A stretch of DNA of 64,000 nucleotides from Oscillospiraceae bacterium. Lineage in GTDB: Bacteria > Bacillota > Clostridia > Oscillospirales > Oscillospiraceae. Shown here in pieces: positions 51,208 to 60,350 of this stretch. Made by a program: the position numbers and the translations under genes. Under the pieces are notes generated by a model. It was not told the DNA's origin. It saw only the letters and a list, made by a program, of their open reading frames with translations, and did not search any database. The DNA is taken from the NCBI GenBank assembly GCA_020025305.1, contig JAHHSG010000001.1, positions 165,830-229,829 of the forward strand, given 5' to 3'. Position 1 is the stretch's first letter. Every line of letters begins with the position of its first letter.

Positions 51208-52287
51208 ATGGAAAAAGCTTTCATGAAAGGCAACGAAGCCGTTGCCGAAGCCGTCATTCGCGGCGGTGTAGATCTGTTCGCGGGTTATCCGATTACCCCG
51301 TCCAGTGAAATGCTGGAATACGCCTCCGACCATGTGGCCGAAGCAGGCGGTAAGTTTATTCAGGTAGAGAGCGAGCTTGCAGCTTCCACCATGCTGGCTG
51401 CTGCAGGTCTGACTGGCCGTCGTGCATTTACCACTACTTCCGGTCCCGGCCTGGCGCTGATGACCGAGAACTTGAGCAACATGACTCTTTCTCGTGTTAC
51501 CGCTCTGTTTGTGGTGGTACAGAGAGCCGCTAACAATATTACCCCTGAGCAGGCTGACTATAACTATGCCACTAAGGGCTTGGGTCACAACGGTCAGCGC
51601 GGCTATGTCATTGCCCCCTCTACCGTACAGGAGGCCGTTGATCTGGCATATACCGCATTGGACATCGGTCAGGAGCTGGAAGTCCCGGTTCTGATGATGA
51701 TGGATGGTATGCTGGGTCAGATGGAAGAGCCCATCGTGCTGCCGCCTCATAAGCCCAGCAAGCTGTCTACAAAGCTGATTCCTCCCACCGGCTGCAAGGG
51801 CCGTCAGAAGGTGGACAGCCGTTCTATGCCTCGTCCTCGTTCCCTGACCGAGAGCATGGAGGACGCTTTGGAGCGCGCTCGTAACGAACTGTATCAGGAG
51901 AATCTGCGTTGGGTGGAAGAGGAAGTTAAGTACGAGGAGTACATGATGGACGATGCCGAGTACGTCATCGTTTCCTATGGTAGTTCCGCTCGTATCTGCC
52001 GCGACGCCGTGAATATCCTGCGTGAGAAGGGCTATCGTGTCGGTATGTTCCGTCCGATCACTCTGTCTCCCTTCCCTGAAAAGCAGATTGCTGCCTTCAA
52101 GGAGCGCGGTATCCGTGGCGTGCTGACCGTGGAGATGGCTATGCCTCCCATGCTGCACAATGATGTACGTCTGCATCTCGACCAGACGATTCCCTGCCGT
52201 TTCTATAACCGTTGCGGTGGTAACATGGTTGACGAGAATGAAGCTACTGACGCAATGATTAAGCTAATTGAGGAGGTGCAGAAGTAA
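51208..52287 (+). CDS. korA: 2-oxoacid:ferredoxin oxidoreductase, alpha subunit
   Basis: 359 residues from ATG at 51208 (AAGGAGGGTGAGAAC upstream). Start MEKAFMKGNEAVAEAV with GGVDLFAGYPITPSSEMLEY, the substrate-domain mark of KorA/VorB proteins; TTSGPGLALMTE and the C-terminal YGSSARICRDAV of the transketolase-C-like domain. It binds the 2-oxoacid side of the reaction together with KorB. The last base of its stop is the first of the korB start. Confidence 0.93.
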   Translation: MEKAFMKGNEAVAEAVIRGGVDLFAGYPITPSSEMLEYASDHVAEAGGKFIQVESELAASTMLAAAGLTGRRAFTTTSGPGLALMTENLSNMTLSRVTALFVVVQRAANNITPEQADYNYATKGLGHNGQRGYVIAPSTVQEAVDLAYTALDIGQELEVPVLMMMDGMLGQMEEPIVLPPHKPSKLSTKLIPPTGCKGRQKVDSRSMPRPRSLTESMEDALERARNELYQENLRWVEEEVKYEEYMMDDAEYVIVSYGSSARICRDAVNILREKGYRVGMFRPITLSPFPEKQIAAFKERGIRGVLTVEMAMPPMLHNDVRLHLDQTIPCRFYNRCGGNMVDENEATDAMIKLIEEVQK

Positions 52288-53018
52288 TGGAGTGTGTCTA
52301 CAAGAGACCTGAAGCTCTGTCTCCGTATCCCGGAATGTTCTGTCCTGGATGCCATCATGCAATTCTGATTAAACTGATCGCCGAGGTCATTGATGAGATG
52401 GGGATTCGCGAACGCGCGGTTCTCTGCTCTCCTATCGGCTGTGGCGGTATGACTGTGCCGGCTTCCAACTATGATACCATTTTCTCTCTGCATGGCCGTG
52501 CACCTTCTACTGCTTCTGCAGTTAAAATGCTGAGCCCCGAGAGTGTTGTGATCTGCTATCAGGGTGATGGTGATGCTGCTGCTATCGGTACCGCTGAAAC
52601 GGTGCACGTTGCACGCCGTGGCGATCCCGTGACCGTGATCTTCGCTAACAACGGTGTGTTCGGCATGACGGGTGGTCAGGCTGCGCCTACTACCCGCTTG
52701 GGTGACCGTACGATCACCACCAAGAAGGGCAATACATACGCTCCCATTAAGGTGCCCGAAATGATCGCCACTCTGGATGCTCCTGACTATGTTGCCAGAT
52801 GTGCTGTGAATAATCCCAAACACATTATTCAGTGCAAGAAGGCAATTCGTCATGCACTTGAGCGTCAGATGGAGGGTAAGTACTCTCTGGTAGAGGTCCT
52901 CTGCTCCTGCGTCACTACTACTGGCGTTAAGGCCGAGAATTCTCCCGAGTTTATTGATAAGGTCATTGAAACTGACTTCCCGCTTGGCGACTTCAAGCGC
53001 GATGGCAAGCGGGTATAA
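52287..53018 (+). CDS. korB: 2-oxoacid:ferredoxin oxidoreductase, beta (TPP) subunit
   Basis: 243 residues. CPGCHHAILIKLI near the N-terminus, TPP-Mg motif GDGDAAAIGTAETVHVARR with NNGVFGMTGGQ, all expected of KorB. ATG overlaps the korA stop by one base. It decarboxylates the 2-oxoacid on TPP and passes electrons to the iron-sulfur subunit. Substrate (2-oxoglutarate, branched-chain or aryl) cannot be separated by motif alone. Confidence 0.93.
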   Translation: MECVYKRPEALSPYPGMFCPGCHHAILIKLIAEVIDEMGIRERAVLCSPIGCGGMTVPASNYDTIFSLHGRAPSTASAVKMLSPESVVICYQGDGDAAAIGTAETVHVARRGDPVTVIFANNGVFGMTGGQAAPTTRLGDRTITTKKGNTYAPIKVPEMIATLDAPDYVARCAVNNPKHIIQCKKAIRHALERQMEGKYSLVEVLCSCVTTTGVKAENSPEFIDKVIETDFPLGDFKRDGKRV

Positions 53019-53030
53019 GGAGGCAAAGGT

Positions 53031-53585
53031 ATGTTAAAGAGTATGTACTTTGCCGGTATCGGCGGCCAGGGCCTGCAGGTTGTCGGCAAAACCATTGCAG
53101 AAGTTGCAAACGAGAAGGGGTATCATGTTACCTACTCCCCCAAGTATGGTACGGCTAAGCGCGGTGCATTGACCTCCTGCTTTGTCGTGATCAGTGACGA
53201 GGAGATCGGTAACCCCCGTAAGAAGAAGCAGGATCTCCTGCTGGTGATGGAGCCCAAGGCCTATGCTCAGTTCCATCATGACGTGAAGCCCGGTGGTACT
53301 TTGGTTGTTAACAGCACGCTGGTACCTCAGGTTGAGGAGCCGGACGAGGGCGTCAAGCAGGTAAATCTTCCCCTGCACGGCATCTGCGCCGAGCTGGGTA
53401 ATACAAAAGTTATCAGCTCTGTTGCACTTGGCGCAGTGGCTGAACTGTTGACGGATATCTTCCCTGATACGGAGGAGTTTCTCGGCTTCATGCTCAAGCA
53501 GCTTTCTAAGCGGCCTGACCTTCTGGAACTGAATAAGAAGGCATTTGAGGCAGGCAACAAGGCGATGAAAGATAGCTTGGCCTAA
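53031..53585 (+). CDS. korC: 2-oxoacid:ferredoxin oxidoreductase, gamma subunit
   Basis: 184 residues. Start FAGIGGQGLQVVGKTIAEVA, the CoA-side gamma domain mark, followed by YSPKYGTAKRGALTSCFVVIS. ATG with AAGGAGGCAAAGGT upstream, 12 bases after korB. It completes the D-A-B-C set; all four subunits are intact. Followed by a terminator. Confidence 0.92.
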   Translation: MLKSMYFAGIGGQGLQVVGKTIAEVANEKGYHVTYSPKYGTAKRGALTSCFVVISDEEIGNPRKKKQDLLLVMEPKAYAQFHHDVKPGGTLVVNSTLVPQVEEPDEGVKQVNLPLHGICAELGNTKVISSVALGAVAELLTDIFPDTEEFLGFMLKQLSKRPDLLELNKKAFEAGNKAMKDSLA

Positions 53586-53681
53586 TTGGTGAAGATTTTC
53601 GCCCATTCCACAAACCGAAAGTGATTGGGAATGGCAGATTCTGTTTGGAGAATTTACCGTTTTCCAGGTGAGATGAAACTG

Positions 53682-53716
53682 CCACACCCGGCTTTTAGCC
53701 GGGTGTGGTTGTTTAA
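53682..53716 (+). terminator. terminator after korC
   Basis: CCACACCCGGC/GCCGGGTGTGG, 11 bp perfect, loop TTTTA, then TTGTTT. Confidence 0.85.
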
Positions 53717-53769
53717 ACTTTCTGCTTTCCCACATATTTCCCTTTGCGAAAAGATAAGGAGGATTCTTA

Positions 53770-55296
53770 ATGGATTTAAGTAGAATTGAAAACGCTGCTC
53801 TGCGTGAAAAAGTAATCCCTGCAAAGCAGGCTGCCAGCTTCATTCAGGATGGCATGACGGTAGCTATTCCCCATTTTATCTGCTATGATAGCCCTGTCAG
53901 TGTAGCCAGAGAAGTTTTGGAGCGCAAGAAAAACGGTGAAAAGCTGGAGCTCCATCTGATTTCTGCTGCATCTCCCACGCCCGTGATTTCTGAGGGTTGG
54001 ACACAGGCCGGCATTACCAAGAGCTTTATGCCCTACATTCAGAGTGCTTCTGCCATGCGTCAGTATTCCAACACTCTGGGCGGCATTGACTTTATGGATT
54101 TCCGCCTGAGCCTGATTCCTGAGTACATTCGCCATGGCTATCTGGGTGACATTGATGTGGCTCTGGTTTCCGTGGCTGGTGTCACGGAAGATGGCAAGCT
54201 GAAGCCTTCTGTGTGCTCCGGCTATACCCAGACCGTACTGAACGCTGCAAAGAAGGTCATTCTGGAGATCAACCTGCAGTCCTCTGCAGATATGTATCTG
54301 CTGCACGACGTGTATGATCCGGGCAACCGTCCCAACCGTCAGCCCATTCCCATCACCCATGCCGATGATGTGATTGGTTCCCACTACTATACCTGTGATC
54401 CCGATAAGATTGCCGGTATCGTTGTGACGGACGAGCCTTTGTTCCTCAGCCCCATGTGGTATCCTCTCACCGCTGATGAGGCTCCCGAAGAGGTCAAGAA
54501 TATGGCACGCTACTTCGTAGACTTCCTGCTGAAGGAAGTGGAAGAGGGCCGTATGCCTAAGGAGCTGCCCCCCATCCAGACAGGCGGTGGTATGGTAGCC
54601 GGTACCGTGCTGCGTGAAATGGGCAAGCACTTCAAGGGTATGGAGATGTATACCGAGGCAGTTCTGGAAGATGGTATGAGAATGCTGGAGGACGGCAGCT
54701 TGAAGTTTATTTCTACTGCTGGCTTTGGCTGCTCCGGTGCAACGACGGAAAGAATTCTGAAGAATCCTAAGGAGTTCGAGGGCCGCCTGATGGTTCGTCC
54801 CTGCGAGATCTCCAACAACCCTGAGGTCATTCGTCGTTTGGGCCTGATCGCCATGAACAACATTGTTGAGGCGGATATTTTCGGTAATATCAACTCCACG
54901 CACGCACTTGGCTCTCAGGTCATCAGCGGCATCGGCGGCGCACTGGACTTCGCTCAGAACGCCGGCCTGACCTGCTACTTCACCCTGTCCACCGCCAAGA
55001 AGGGTGCCGTTTCCAGCATTGTTCCTCATTGCTCTCATATCGATATCACGGAGCATGATGCCAACATCATCGTCACTGAGTACGGTGTTGCTGACTTGAG
55101 AAATAAGTCTCCTCGTCAGCGTGTTGCAGAGATGATCCGCATCGCTCACCCTGATTATCGTCCTATGCTGCAGGAGTACTATGATCGCGCTCTGGAGAAG
55201 TGCGGTCCTGGCAAGTCCCATACTCCGATCATTCTGGAGGAGCTGGGTGACTGGCACATCCGCGCCAGAGACACTGGCACGATGCTTGAGAAGTAA
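53770..55296 (+). CDS. acetyl-CoA hydrolase/CoA-transferase family (Cat1-like)
   Basis: 508 residues, ATG with AAGGAGGATTCTTA upstream. Length and layout match Cat1-type succinyl/acyl-CoA:CoA transferases. The N-terminal half includes QDGMTVAIPHF; the C-terminal half has EADIFGNINSTHALGSQVISGIGGALDFAQNA with the conserved Gly-rich loop, the catalytic Glu region before it, and ITEYGVADLRNKSPRQRVAEMI. Moves CoA between an acyl-CoA and an acid, typically acetate. It follows the oxidoreductase and would release its acyl-CoA product while saving the thioester. Own transcript after the korC terminator, though readthrough is possible. Confidence 0.88.
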   Translation: MDLSRIENAALREKVIPAKQAASFIQDGMTVAIPHFICYDSPVSVAREVLERKKNGEKLELHLISAASPTPVISEGWTQAGITKSFMPYIQSASAMRQYSNTLGGIDFMDFRLSLIPEYIRHGYLGDIDVALVSVAGVTEDGKLKPSVCSGYTQTVLNAAKKVILEINLQSSADMYLLHDVYDPGNRPNRQPIPITHADDVIGSHYYTCDPDKIAGIVVTDEPLFLSPMWYPLTADEAPEEVKNMARYFVDFLLKEVEEGRMPKELPPIQTGGGMVAGTVLREMGKHFKGMEMYTEAVLEDGMRMLEDGSLKFISTAGFGCSGATTERILKNPKEFEGRLMVRPCEISNNPEVIRRLGLIAMNNIVEADIFGNINSTHALGSQVISGIGGALDFAQNAGLTCYFTLSTAKKGAVSSIVPHCSHIDITEHDANIIVTEYGVADLRNKSPRQRVAEMIRIAHPDYRPMLQEYYDRALEKCGPGKSHTPIILEELGDWHIRARDTGTMLEK

Positions 55297-55419
55297 GGCA
55301 GTCTTTATTCTGCTGAAAACTGGTATGCTTTTGGCATGCATTAGAACCTGAGTTTATAATGGACAACCCTCTATTATATAGAGGAGTTCAATCGACCCAA
55401 TAAAAAAGACAATGAAACA

Positions 55420-55461
55420 ATACCCCCTGATGTAGGAACATAAAACTGCATCAGGGGGTAT
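55420..55461. repeat. 13-bp inverted repeat after the CoA transferase
   Basis: ATACCCCCTGATG (55420-55432) pairs with CATCAGGGGGTAT (55449-55461), extended by AAC/GTT beyond one mismatch. No T tract follows; likely a terminator remnant or transposon-end-like hairpin. Confidence 0.5.
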
Positions 55462-55463
55462 CG

Positions 55464-55734
55464 TTATGCTAAAACGGAACGATATGGAATTAGCAACGTA
55501 GATAGTCTTTTGCAATCACTTGAGGAACGAGGGTTTATTTTTCTGAACGAAGAAACAGGAAAATACACTGTTACAGACGTAGGGAAACGGAGTTAGATGA
55601 TAATGCGTATGTATTAATTATATATGCACCAGCACTCCAAATACACCGACGTTACTGTTTGGGATTTGCATCAAATGTTAGGCAATGGAGACAAAAGCCG
55701 TCAAGAAAAGTTGCAAATAAAAAGTCGTAAATAA
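55464..55734 (+). pseudogene. two unlinked gene relics
   Basis: One frame reads RYGISNVDSLLQSLEERGF then IFLNEETGKYTVTDVGKRS before a stop at about 55596, with no start: it resembles the end of a winged-helix protein. A second frame from ATG 55624 encodes 36 codons (MHQHSKYTDVTVWDLHQMLG continuing to IKSRK, stop 55734) with no clear ribosome site. The AT-rich composition here differs from both neighbours. No intact gene lies between 55297 and 56138. Confidence 0.4.
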
Positions 55735-55820
55735 TGCTATGATGTGATTCACACATCAATCTCATATTTACTACAAACAGAGCCTGCAATAAAAACAAAA
55801 GTACTCAAGGAGAAAAATGA

Positions 55821-55864
55821 AAACCCGAAAACCATTGCAGCGCAATGGTTTTCGGGTTTGTTTA
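55821..55864 (+). terminator. strong hairpin terminator in the relic region
   Basis: 18-bp perfect stem AAACCCGAAAACCATTGC with its complement (55821-55838 with 55842-55859), 3-base loop, followed by TTTGTTT. Confidence 0.8.
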
Positions 55865-55963
55865 GGTTAAATCTTTACTCCCACTCGTGGTAGGGACTTA
55901 TCTTGGACATTATTTCTACCCGGAATGGCACATCTGCAATGCAAGAACTTCCTGTAAAAGAAA

Positions 55964-56001
55964 GGATGGCCGCACCAGCTTCAAAACTGGTGCGGCCATC
56001 C
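55964..56001 (-). terminator. terminator of the Ugp-like operon
   Basis: 15-bp perfect stem GGATGGCCGCACCAG with 55987-56001. On the minus strand it is followed by TTTCTTTT. Confidence 0.8.
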
Positions 56002-56138
56002 TTATTCTCAGGTTAACTTGAATGGGTTACTCCGTTATTTGAAAAACACGGAAGCGCTTGGTGCAAAATAATGTTGGTATGCACACGCCAGGGGTCTTTC
56101 GTCTGCTGTCTGTTTGTAAACGGATCTGCAAATCACCC

Positions 56139-57419
56139 TTATTTTGCCAGAATGACATTTGCCTCCTTGACCGCCTCGTCCAAAACAACTTGCGGGTCAA
56201 CAGAAGGATCCAGAATGCATTTAGTAAGTGCATTCAACAGCAGATCATTGACTTTTGGGAAATTAGGAGCCATGGGTCTTGGAATGGCAGTTTCCAATTG
56301 GTCTACAGCCACGCGAAACAGAGGGTTTCCCTTGTAAAACTCTTGCATTTCTTCAGAGTCCTTAGCACTTATTCTAACAGGCAAATATCCCGTTGCAATG
56401 CTGGATTTTACTGTTTGTTCCTTAGTTGTCAGGAACTTTATAAATTCCCACGCCGCAGCAGCTTGTTCCTCGGATATGCCATTAACCATCACCAGATTGG
56501 CTCCACCGGTCGGAACTGCGCCTTCTCCTCCATTCGGGATAAATCCTGCGCCCAATTCAAAACCACTTTCCTTGGCAATCTGCGTATAGTAAGCGAGGTC
56601 GGCCGTAGAACCCAAAATCATGGCACTTCTCTGGTTTTGGAATTCCAGCTTTGCCTGGCTCGTTGCATCACCGCCGGTTGTAATTTTAAAGATGTTCTCT
56701 TGCAGTCCCTGTCGGTAGAACTCAATTGCCTTCATTGCCTCTGGGGTGTTAAAAACCGCTTGTGTTTCCTCCTCGTTCAGCAACCGTCCACCGTAGGAAT
56801 CTACCAGCGCTTCATATGTCCAGGTTGTCACAGGCGTAGAGAGTCCCACCACATTTTCATTAGTCAGTTTTCTGGAAAACTCCATCATCTCATCCATTGT
56901 CTTGGGGGCATCCTTCCCTAAGCCTGCGTTTTCAAACATGGTCGCATTATAGTAAACTAAGGGAGTGCTGCGCAAATATGGCAAGCCATATGTTTTGCCA
57001 TCCGCCTGTGTATTGGACAACAGCCCCGGAATAAAATCATCAATATCAAAATTTTCCTTCTGCATATACGGGTCGAGGGGCTGGATCATTCCGTTTTCAG
57101 CAAAATTCTGAATGACGGTAATCTCATTAAGTGTAACTGCGGGCGGTTCCTTTGCAGCAAACGCTGACTGAACCTTTGTATGTAGATCGTTATAGCTGCC
57201 CCCTTGGTATTCTGCTTTTACGATAATTTTGTCTTGAGAAGCATTAAATTCTTCTACCAGGCGTTTTGTATTTTCCTCAACCGGTCCTCCAAACGCATAC
57301 CAAAATTCAATGGTAATAGGCTCATCACTTGCTGCAGGATCCACTGCAGGTGAAGAGCATGCCACCATGGAGCTCAGAATGCAAAATGATAAAATCATTG
57401 TCAACAGACGTTTGAACAT
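56139..57419 (-). CDS. ugpB: ABC substrate-binding lipoprotein, UgpB-like
   Basis: 426 residues, lipobox MVAC with Cys21. Family cluster of sugar/glycerol-3-phosphate binding proteins: TIEFWYAFGG, VQSAFAAKEPPAVT, YGLPYLRSTPLVYYNATMFENAGL, GTGGANLVMVNGISEEQAAAAWEFIKFLT-type end (GAVPTGGANL). The last gene of a minus-strand operon with two permeases and a metallophosphodiesterase. That context points to glycerol-3-phosphate or glycerophosphodiesters rather than a plain sugar. Ribosome site AGGAAAGGAAAATCAATT. Confidence 0.78.
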   Translation of the reverse strand: MFKRLLTMILSFCILSSMVACSSPAVDPAASDEPITIEFWYAFGGPVEENTKRLVEEFNASQDKIIVKAEYQGGSYNDLHTKVQSAFAAKEPPAVTLNEITVIQNFAENGMIQPLDPYMQKENFDIDDFIPGLLSNTQADGKTYGLPYLRSTPLVYYNATMFENAGLGKDAPKTMDEMMEFSRKLTNENVVGLSTPVTTWTYEALVDSYGGRLLNEEETQAVFNTPEAMKAIEFYRQGLQENIFKITTGGDATSQAKLEFQNQRSAMILGSTADLAYYTQIAKESGFELGAGFIPNGGEGAVPTGGANLVMVNGISEEQAAAAWEFIKFLTTKEQTVKSSIATGYLPVRISAKDSEEMQEFYKGNPLFRVAVDQLETAIPRPMAPNFPKVNDLLLNALTKCILDPSVDPQVVLDEAVKEANVILAK

Positions 57420-57443
57420 AATTGATTTTCCTTTCCTGCTACA

Positions 57444-58277
57444 TCATTTGCTTGCATAAACAAATGCCTTAATAATCTGACGCTGGGCAATAAAGAATAG
57501 AATTAATATTGGAATGACCATGATAACATTCCCCGCCATGAGAACATTCCATGCAACACCTCCCTCCACTTCACGCAATTTTGCAATACCTATGGGCAGT
57601 GTTCTGACCGTGTTATTCGTCGTCATGATCAGCGGCCAAAAATAATCATTCCAATGCGTAATAAAGCTAAACAGTCCTGCCGTTACCATAGCAGGTTTTG
57701 CCAAAGGGATGATTATTCTGGTGATAATTTGAAATTCACTTGCACCATCTATCCGAGCCGCATCGATTACTTCCTGTGGGATTTGCATAAAGGATTGCCT
57801 TAACAAGAAAATGGTAAAAGCACTTCCTGCAAAAGGAAGAATCAAGGCAGCATAGGTATTTAATAACTCCCACTTACTCATCAACAGATAAATGGGTAGA
57901 AAAACCAGTTGAGATGGAATCATCATAGTGACCATGGTGATTCCAAAGAAGAGATTCTTGCCCCGAAATTTGCATTTCGCATAGGCATAGGCCGCGGGAA
58001 CTCCAACCAAAAATTGTATCATTAAAATGCATCCCGTCGTTACAACACTGTTCCAGATATACTGAAGAAAAGGGCCAGAGTTCCATGCAGCTGCAAAATT
58101 TTCCCAGTGTAATTCGTCCAAGATCCACTTTGGCGGTATTAAAATGGTTTCGCCCAGTGACTTGAATGCAGTCAACACCATCCAGATAAATGGCAGGCAA
58201 AAAATAACACCTACAAAGATCATTGCCGCACTATTTAGTCCTTTTTTCAAAACGATGTATTTGTTTTTGTTGCACAT
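57444..58277 (-). CDS. ugpE: ABC permease, UgpE-like
   Basis: 277 residues, six membrane helices. EAA loop DAARIDGASEFQIITRIIIP docks to an ATPase encoded elsewhere. Length and topology fit the MalG/UgpE subfamily. Lies 18 bases downstream of the UgpA-like permease. Confidence 0.85.
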   Translation of the reverse strand: MCNKNKYIVLKKGLNSAAMIFVGVIFCLPFIWMVLTAFKSLGETILIPPKWILDELHWENFAAAWNSGPFLQYIWNSVVTTGCILMIQFLVGVPAAYAYAKCKFRGKNLFFGITMVTMMIPSQLVFLPIYLLMSKWELLNTYAALILPFAGSAFTIFLLRQSFMQIPQEVIDAARIDGASEFQIITRIIIPLAKPAMVTAGLFSFITHWNDYFWPLIMTTNNTVRTLPIGIAKLREVEGGVAWNVLMAGNVIMVIPILILFFIAQRQIIKAFVYASK

Positions 58278-58295
58278 ATGTAAGCTCCCATCTAT

Positions 58296-59180
58296 TTACT
58301 CACTGGCGTAGTTAACTTTCTCACTGAGTATCTTAAAGTAGAAGAATGTAATGACTGCCAGAATCACAAACAAAACTACACCACCTGCAGAAGCTGCACC
58401 GATATCAAAGTAATCAAAGGCTTCTTTATAAATGTAATACACCAGAGTATTGGTAGAATTCAGCGGTCCGCCTTTTGTCATGATGGAAATGGTTTCAAAC
58501 ACTTTTGCAGACGTAATTAGATTCACAATCACCAAGAAGAAAAGGGTGGGTGAAAGCATGGGGACCGTTATATGCATAAAGGTTTTCATATTGGGTTTCG
58601 TATCCAGAGAAACGGCTTCATAGATACTCTTCGGAATACTCTGCAGCCCTCCAATGATCACCAGCGTATCATACCCTACCAGTTTCCAGACACCGACCAA
58701 TATCACAGAAAACAGTGCAGAATCCGGGTGGCTGATCCACTGACATTTGTCAAATCCGAATAGACCCAGAATATAGTTTAGCAAACCATAGTCAACATCC
58801 ATCAACCACATCCACACAAATGAAACGGAAACGAATGAAATGATATATGGACTAAAGACCAACCCCTGTATGATTGTGTGCAATACAGTGTTTTTGTTGA
58901 GCCATATCGCCAACATCAGTGCAATGGCAATTGTAAAAAACACCGTAGCTCCCATATAGATCAGGGAATTTACAATAACCTGCAGAAATTCCTTATCGGA
59001 GAATAGGGCTATAAAATTATCAAACTTGACAAAGTCTTTTGTGGGGCTCACCAAATTCCAGTCAAAAAAACTCAGGTATAAGTTGTAAAGTATGGGGTAA
59101 ATATAAAAAATCAAAAAGAATATTAGAGAGGGGATGATTAAAAAATAGGGTAAAAATCTTTTTTTCCTCGTTTCTTTCAA
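58296..59180 (-). CDS. ugpA: ABC permease, UgpA-like
   Basis: 294 residues, six membrane helices. EAA loop EAVSLDTKPNMKTFMHITVP, where most homologues have EAAxxDGA; the Ala-to-Ser/Thr changes (AVSLDTK) are a small departure. Begins MKETRKKRFLPYFLIIPSLIFFL. Its start overlaps the stop of the phosphodiesterase gene by 4 bases, so they are coupled. Confidence 0.85.
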   Translation of the reverse strand: MKETRKKRFLPYFLIIPSLIFFLIFYIYPILYNLYLSFFDWNLVSPTKDFVKFDNFIALFSDKEFLQVIVNSLIYMGATVFFTIAIALMLAIWLNKNTVLHTIIQGLVFSPYIISFVSVSFVWMWLMDVDYGLLNYILGLFGFDKCQWISHPDSALFSVILVGVWKLVGYDTLVIIGGLQSIPKSIYEAVSLDTKPNMKTFMHITVPMLSPTLFFLVIVNLITSAKVFETISIMTKGGPLNSTNTLVYYIYKEAFDYFDIGAASAGGVVLFVILAVITFFYFKILSEKVNYASE

Positions 59181-60004
59181 TTTTCTTTCCTCCTATGATC
59201 CTCAATGCAAAAAGCACATTCTAAATCTTCTTTTGCGTATGATAAATTCGTACAGTGTGTATAATGCTCCATACTTTGTGTAAGCTCATCGGCCAAAACC
59301 AATTCGTCTTTTAAGGATTTTGTTGTCACCAGTACATTCTCCCCATCGAATTGCAGCACCCGGTAATCAAGATGGCTCAGGAAATCACCCGTTTGCACAA
59401 ATAGCCAGCCTCCTTGTTTTACAATCGAATGCATATGATTGTGACCATTGATATAAACTCCACCGGGCTTTTGCTTTAAAATCTCCCACATGTTTTCGTG
59501 TACGTACAGTTTTCTTTCATCCGAACGTTTGGTGGTATTCTCTACGGGATGATGCGCAATAATAAAAACCGGCTTCTTGGAATCTGCTACGTTTCTTTTT
59601 AACCACGTATATTGTTCATCATCCATGATGCCTATCCAGTCGTCTATCCTTGTTTCTAAGGTTGTATCTACAAAGAACAGCTTGGCCTGTGGCATTTCTA
59701 CACAACTATATCGTGCGCGTTTTGTCATTTGCTCGAACGCAGCCTTGGTGCTGCCATGTGTATCATGATTGCCTAATACGCAATAAAACGGAGCGTTCAA
59801 TTCCTCAGAGAGGCGCAAAAACTCTTTTAAATCTTCCGCTTTCCCTGAATTTGTCAAATCACCCAAAGCAATATATGCATCCGCCTTTTCTTTAGCCAAG
59901 CATTGAAACAATGTTTTATATAATTTATTCCTAACCTCACATCTCCCCACATCTCTGCAATCAAGCGTGGGATAATGGGGGTCACCTAATAACACCAATT
60001 TCAT
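59177..60004 (-). CDS. calcineurin-like phosphodiesterase, GpdQ-type
   Basis: 275 residues. Metal-binding motifs of class III phosphodiesterases in order: LLGDPHY, ALGDLTNSGK, VLGNHDTHG, IIAHHPVENT and NGHNHMHSI. No signal peptide, so it works in the cytosol. It is the first gene of the operon with a Ugp-like importer, which suggests cleavage of an imported glycerophosphodiester to glycerol-3-phosphate plus alcohol. GpdQ/cAMP diesterase homology is by motif only; the exact substrate is open. No ATPase gene accompanies the importer. Confidence 0.82.
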   Translation of the reverse strand: MKLVLLGDPHYPTLDCRDVGRCEVRNKLYKTLFQCLAKEKADAYIALGDLTNSGKAEDLKEFLRLSEELNAPFYCVLGNHDTHGSTKAAFEQMTKRARYSCVEMPQAKLFFVDTTLETRIDDWIGIMDDEQYTWLKRNVADSKKPVFIIAHHPVENTTKRSDERKLYVHENMWEILKQKPGGVYINGHNHMHSIVKQGGWLFVQTGDFLSHLDYRVLQFDGENVLVTTKSLKDELVLADELTQSMEHYTHCTNLSYAKEDLECAFCIEDHRRKEN

Positions 60005-60350
60005 GCAGTGCCTTCTTTCAATGGATTGTTCATCTCGTTGAGGTGTTCATCGTAGCATGCATTTTAGTCAGTTTCAATATAACTATTGGTTATTTTGACA
60101 TTTTTTTACAGTTTTATTGTGCGTTTTTTACAATAGACTCCCCTTGTTTTACAAAGCAATTACAAAGTCGCTTGATCCCCCCATTTCATTCCCCGGTCAG
60201 ATGCATGAGGAATACACTGCCTTGCATTTATCTGTCTACAGATCGTCTCCATATTTTCCACAATGGCCACTTGCAATTGCGGTTAGATTTGTTATAATTA
60301 TAAGAGATAGAAGTTCTATTAATAATAACACATACTGATCGAGGTGCCCT
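60005..60350. promoter_or_regulatory. divergent intergenic region with the lysR promoter
   Basis: TTGCAA at 60271-60276, 16-bp spacer, TATAAT at 60293-60298 for lysR. ATAGAA-G-TTCTAT (60306-60318) is a palindrome just past it, a candidate LysR site. The left 250 bases are AT-rich and show no further gene; the minus-strand promoter was not resolved. Confidence 0.6.

Noticed and set aside
53776..55341. 521-codon minus-strand frame
   Set aside because: Fully antisense to the CoA transferase, which has clear family motifs and a ribosome site.
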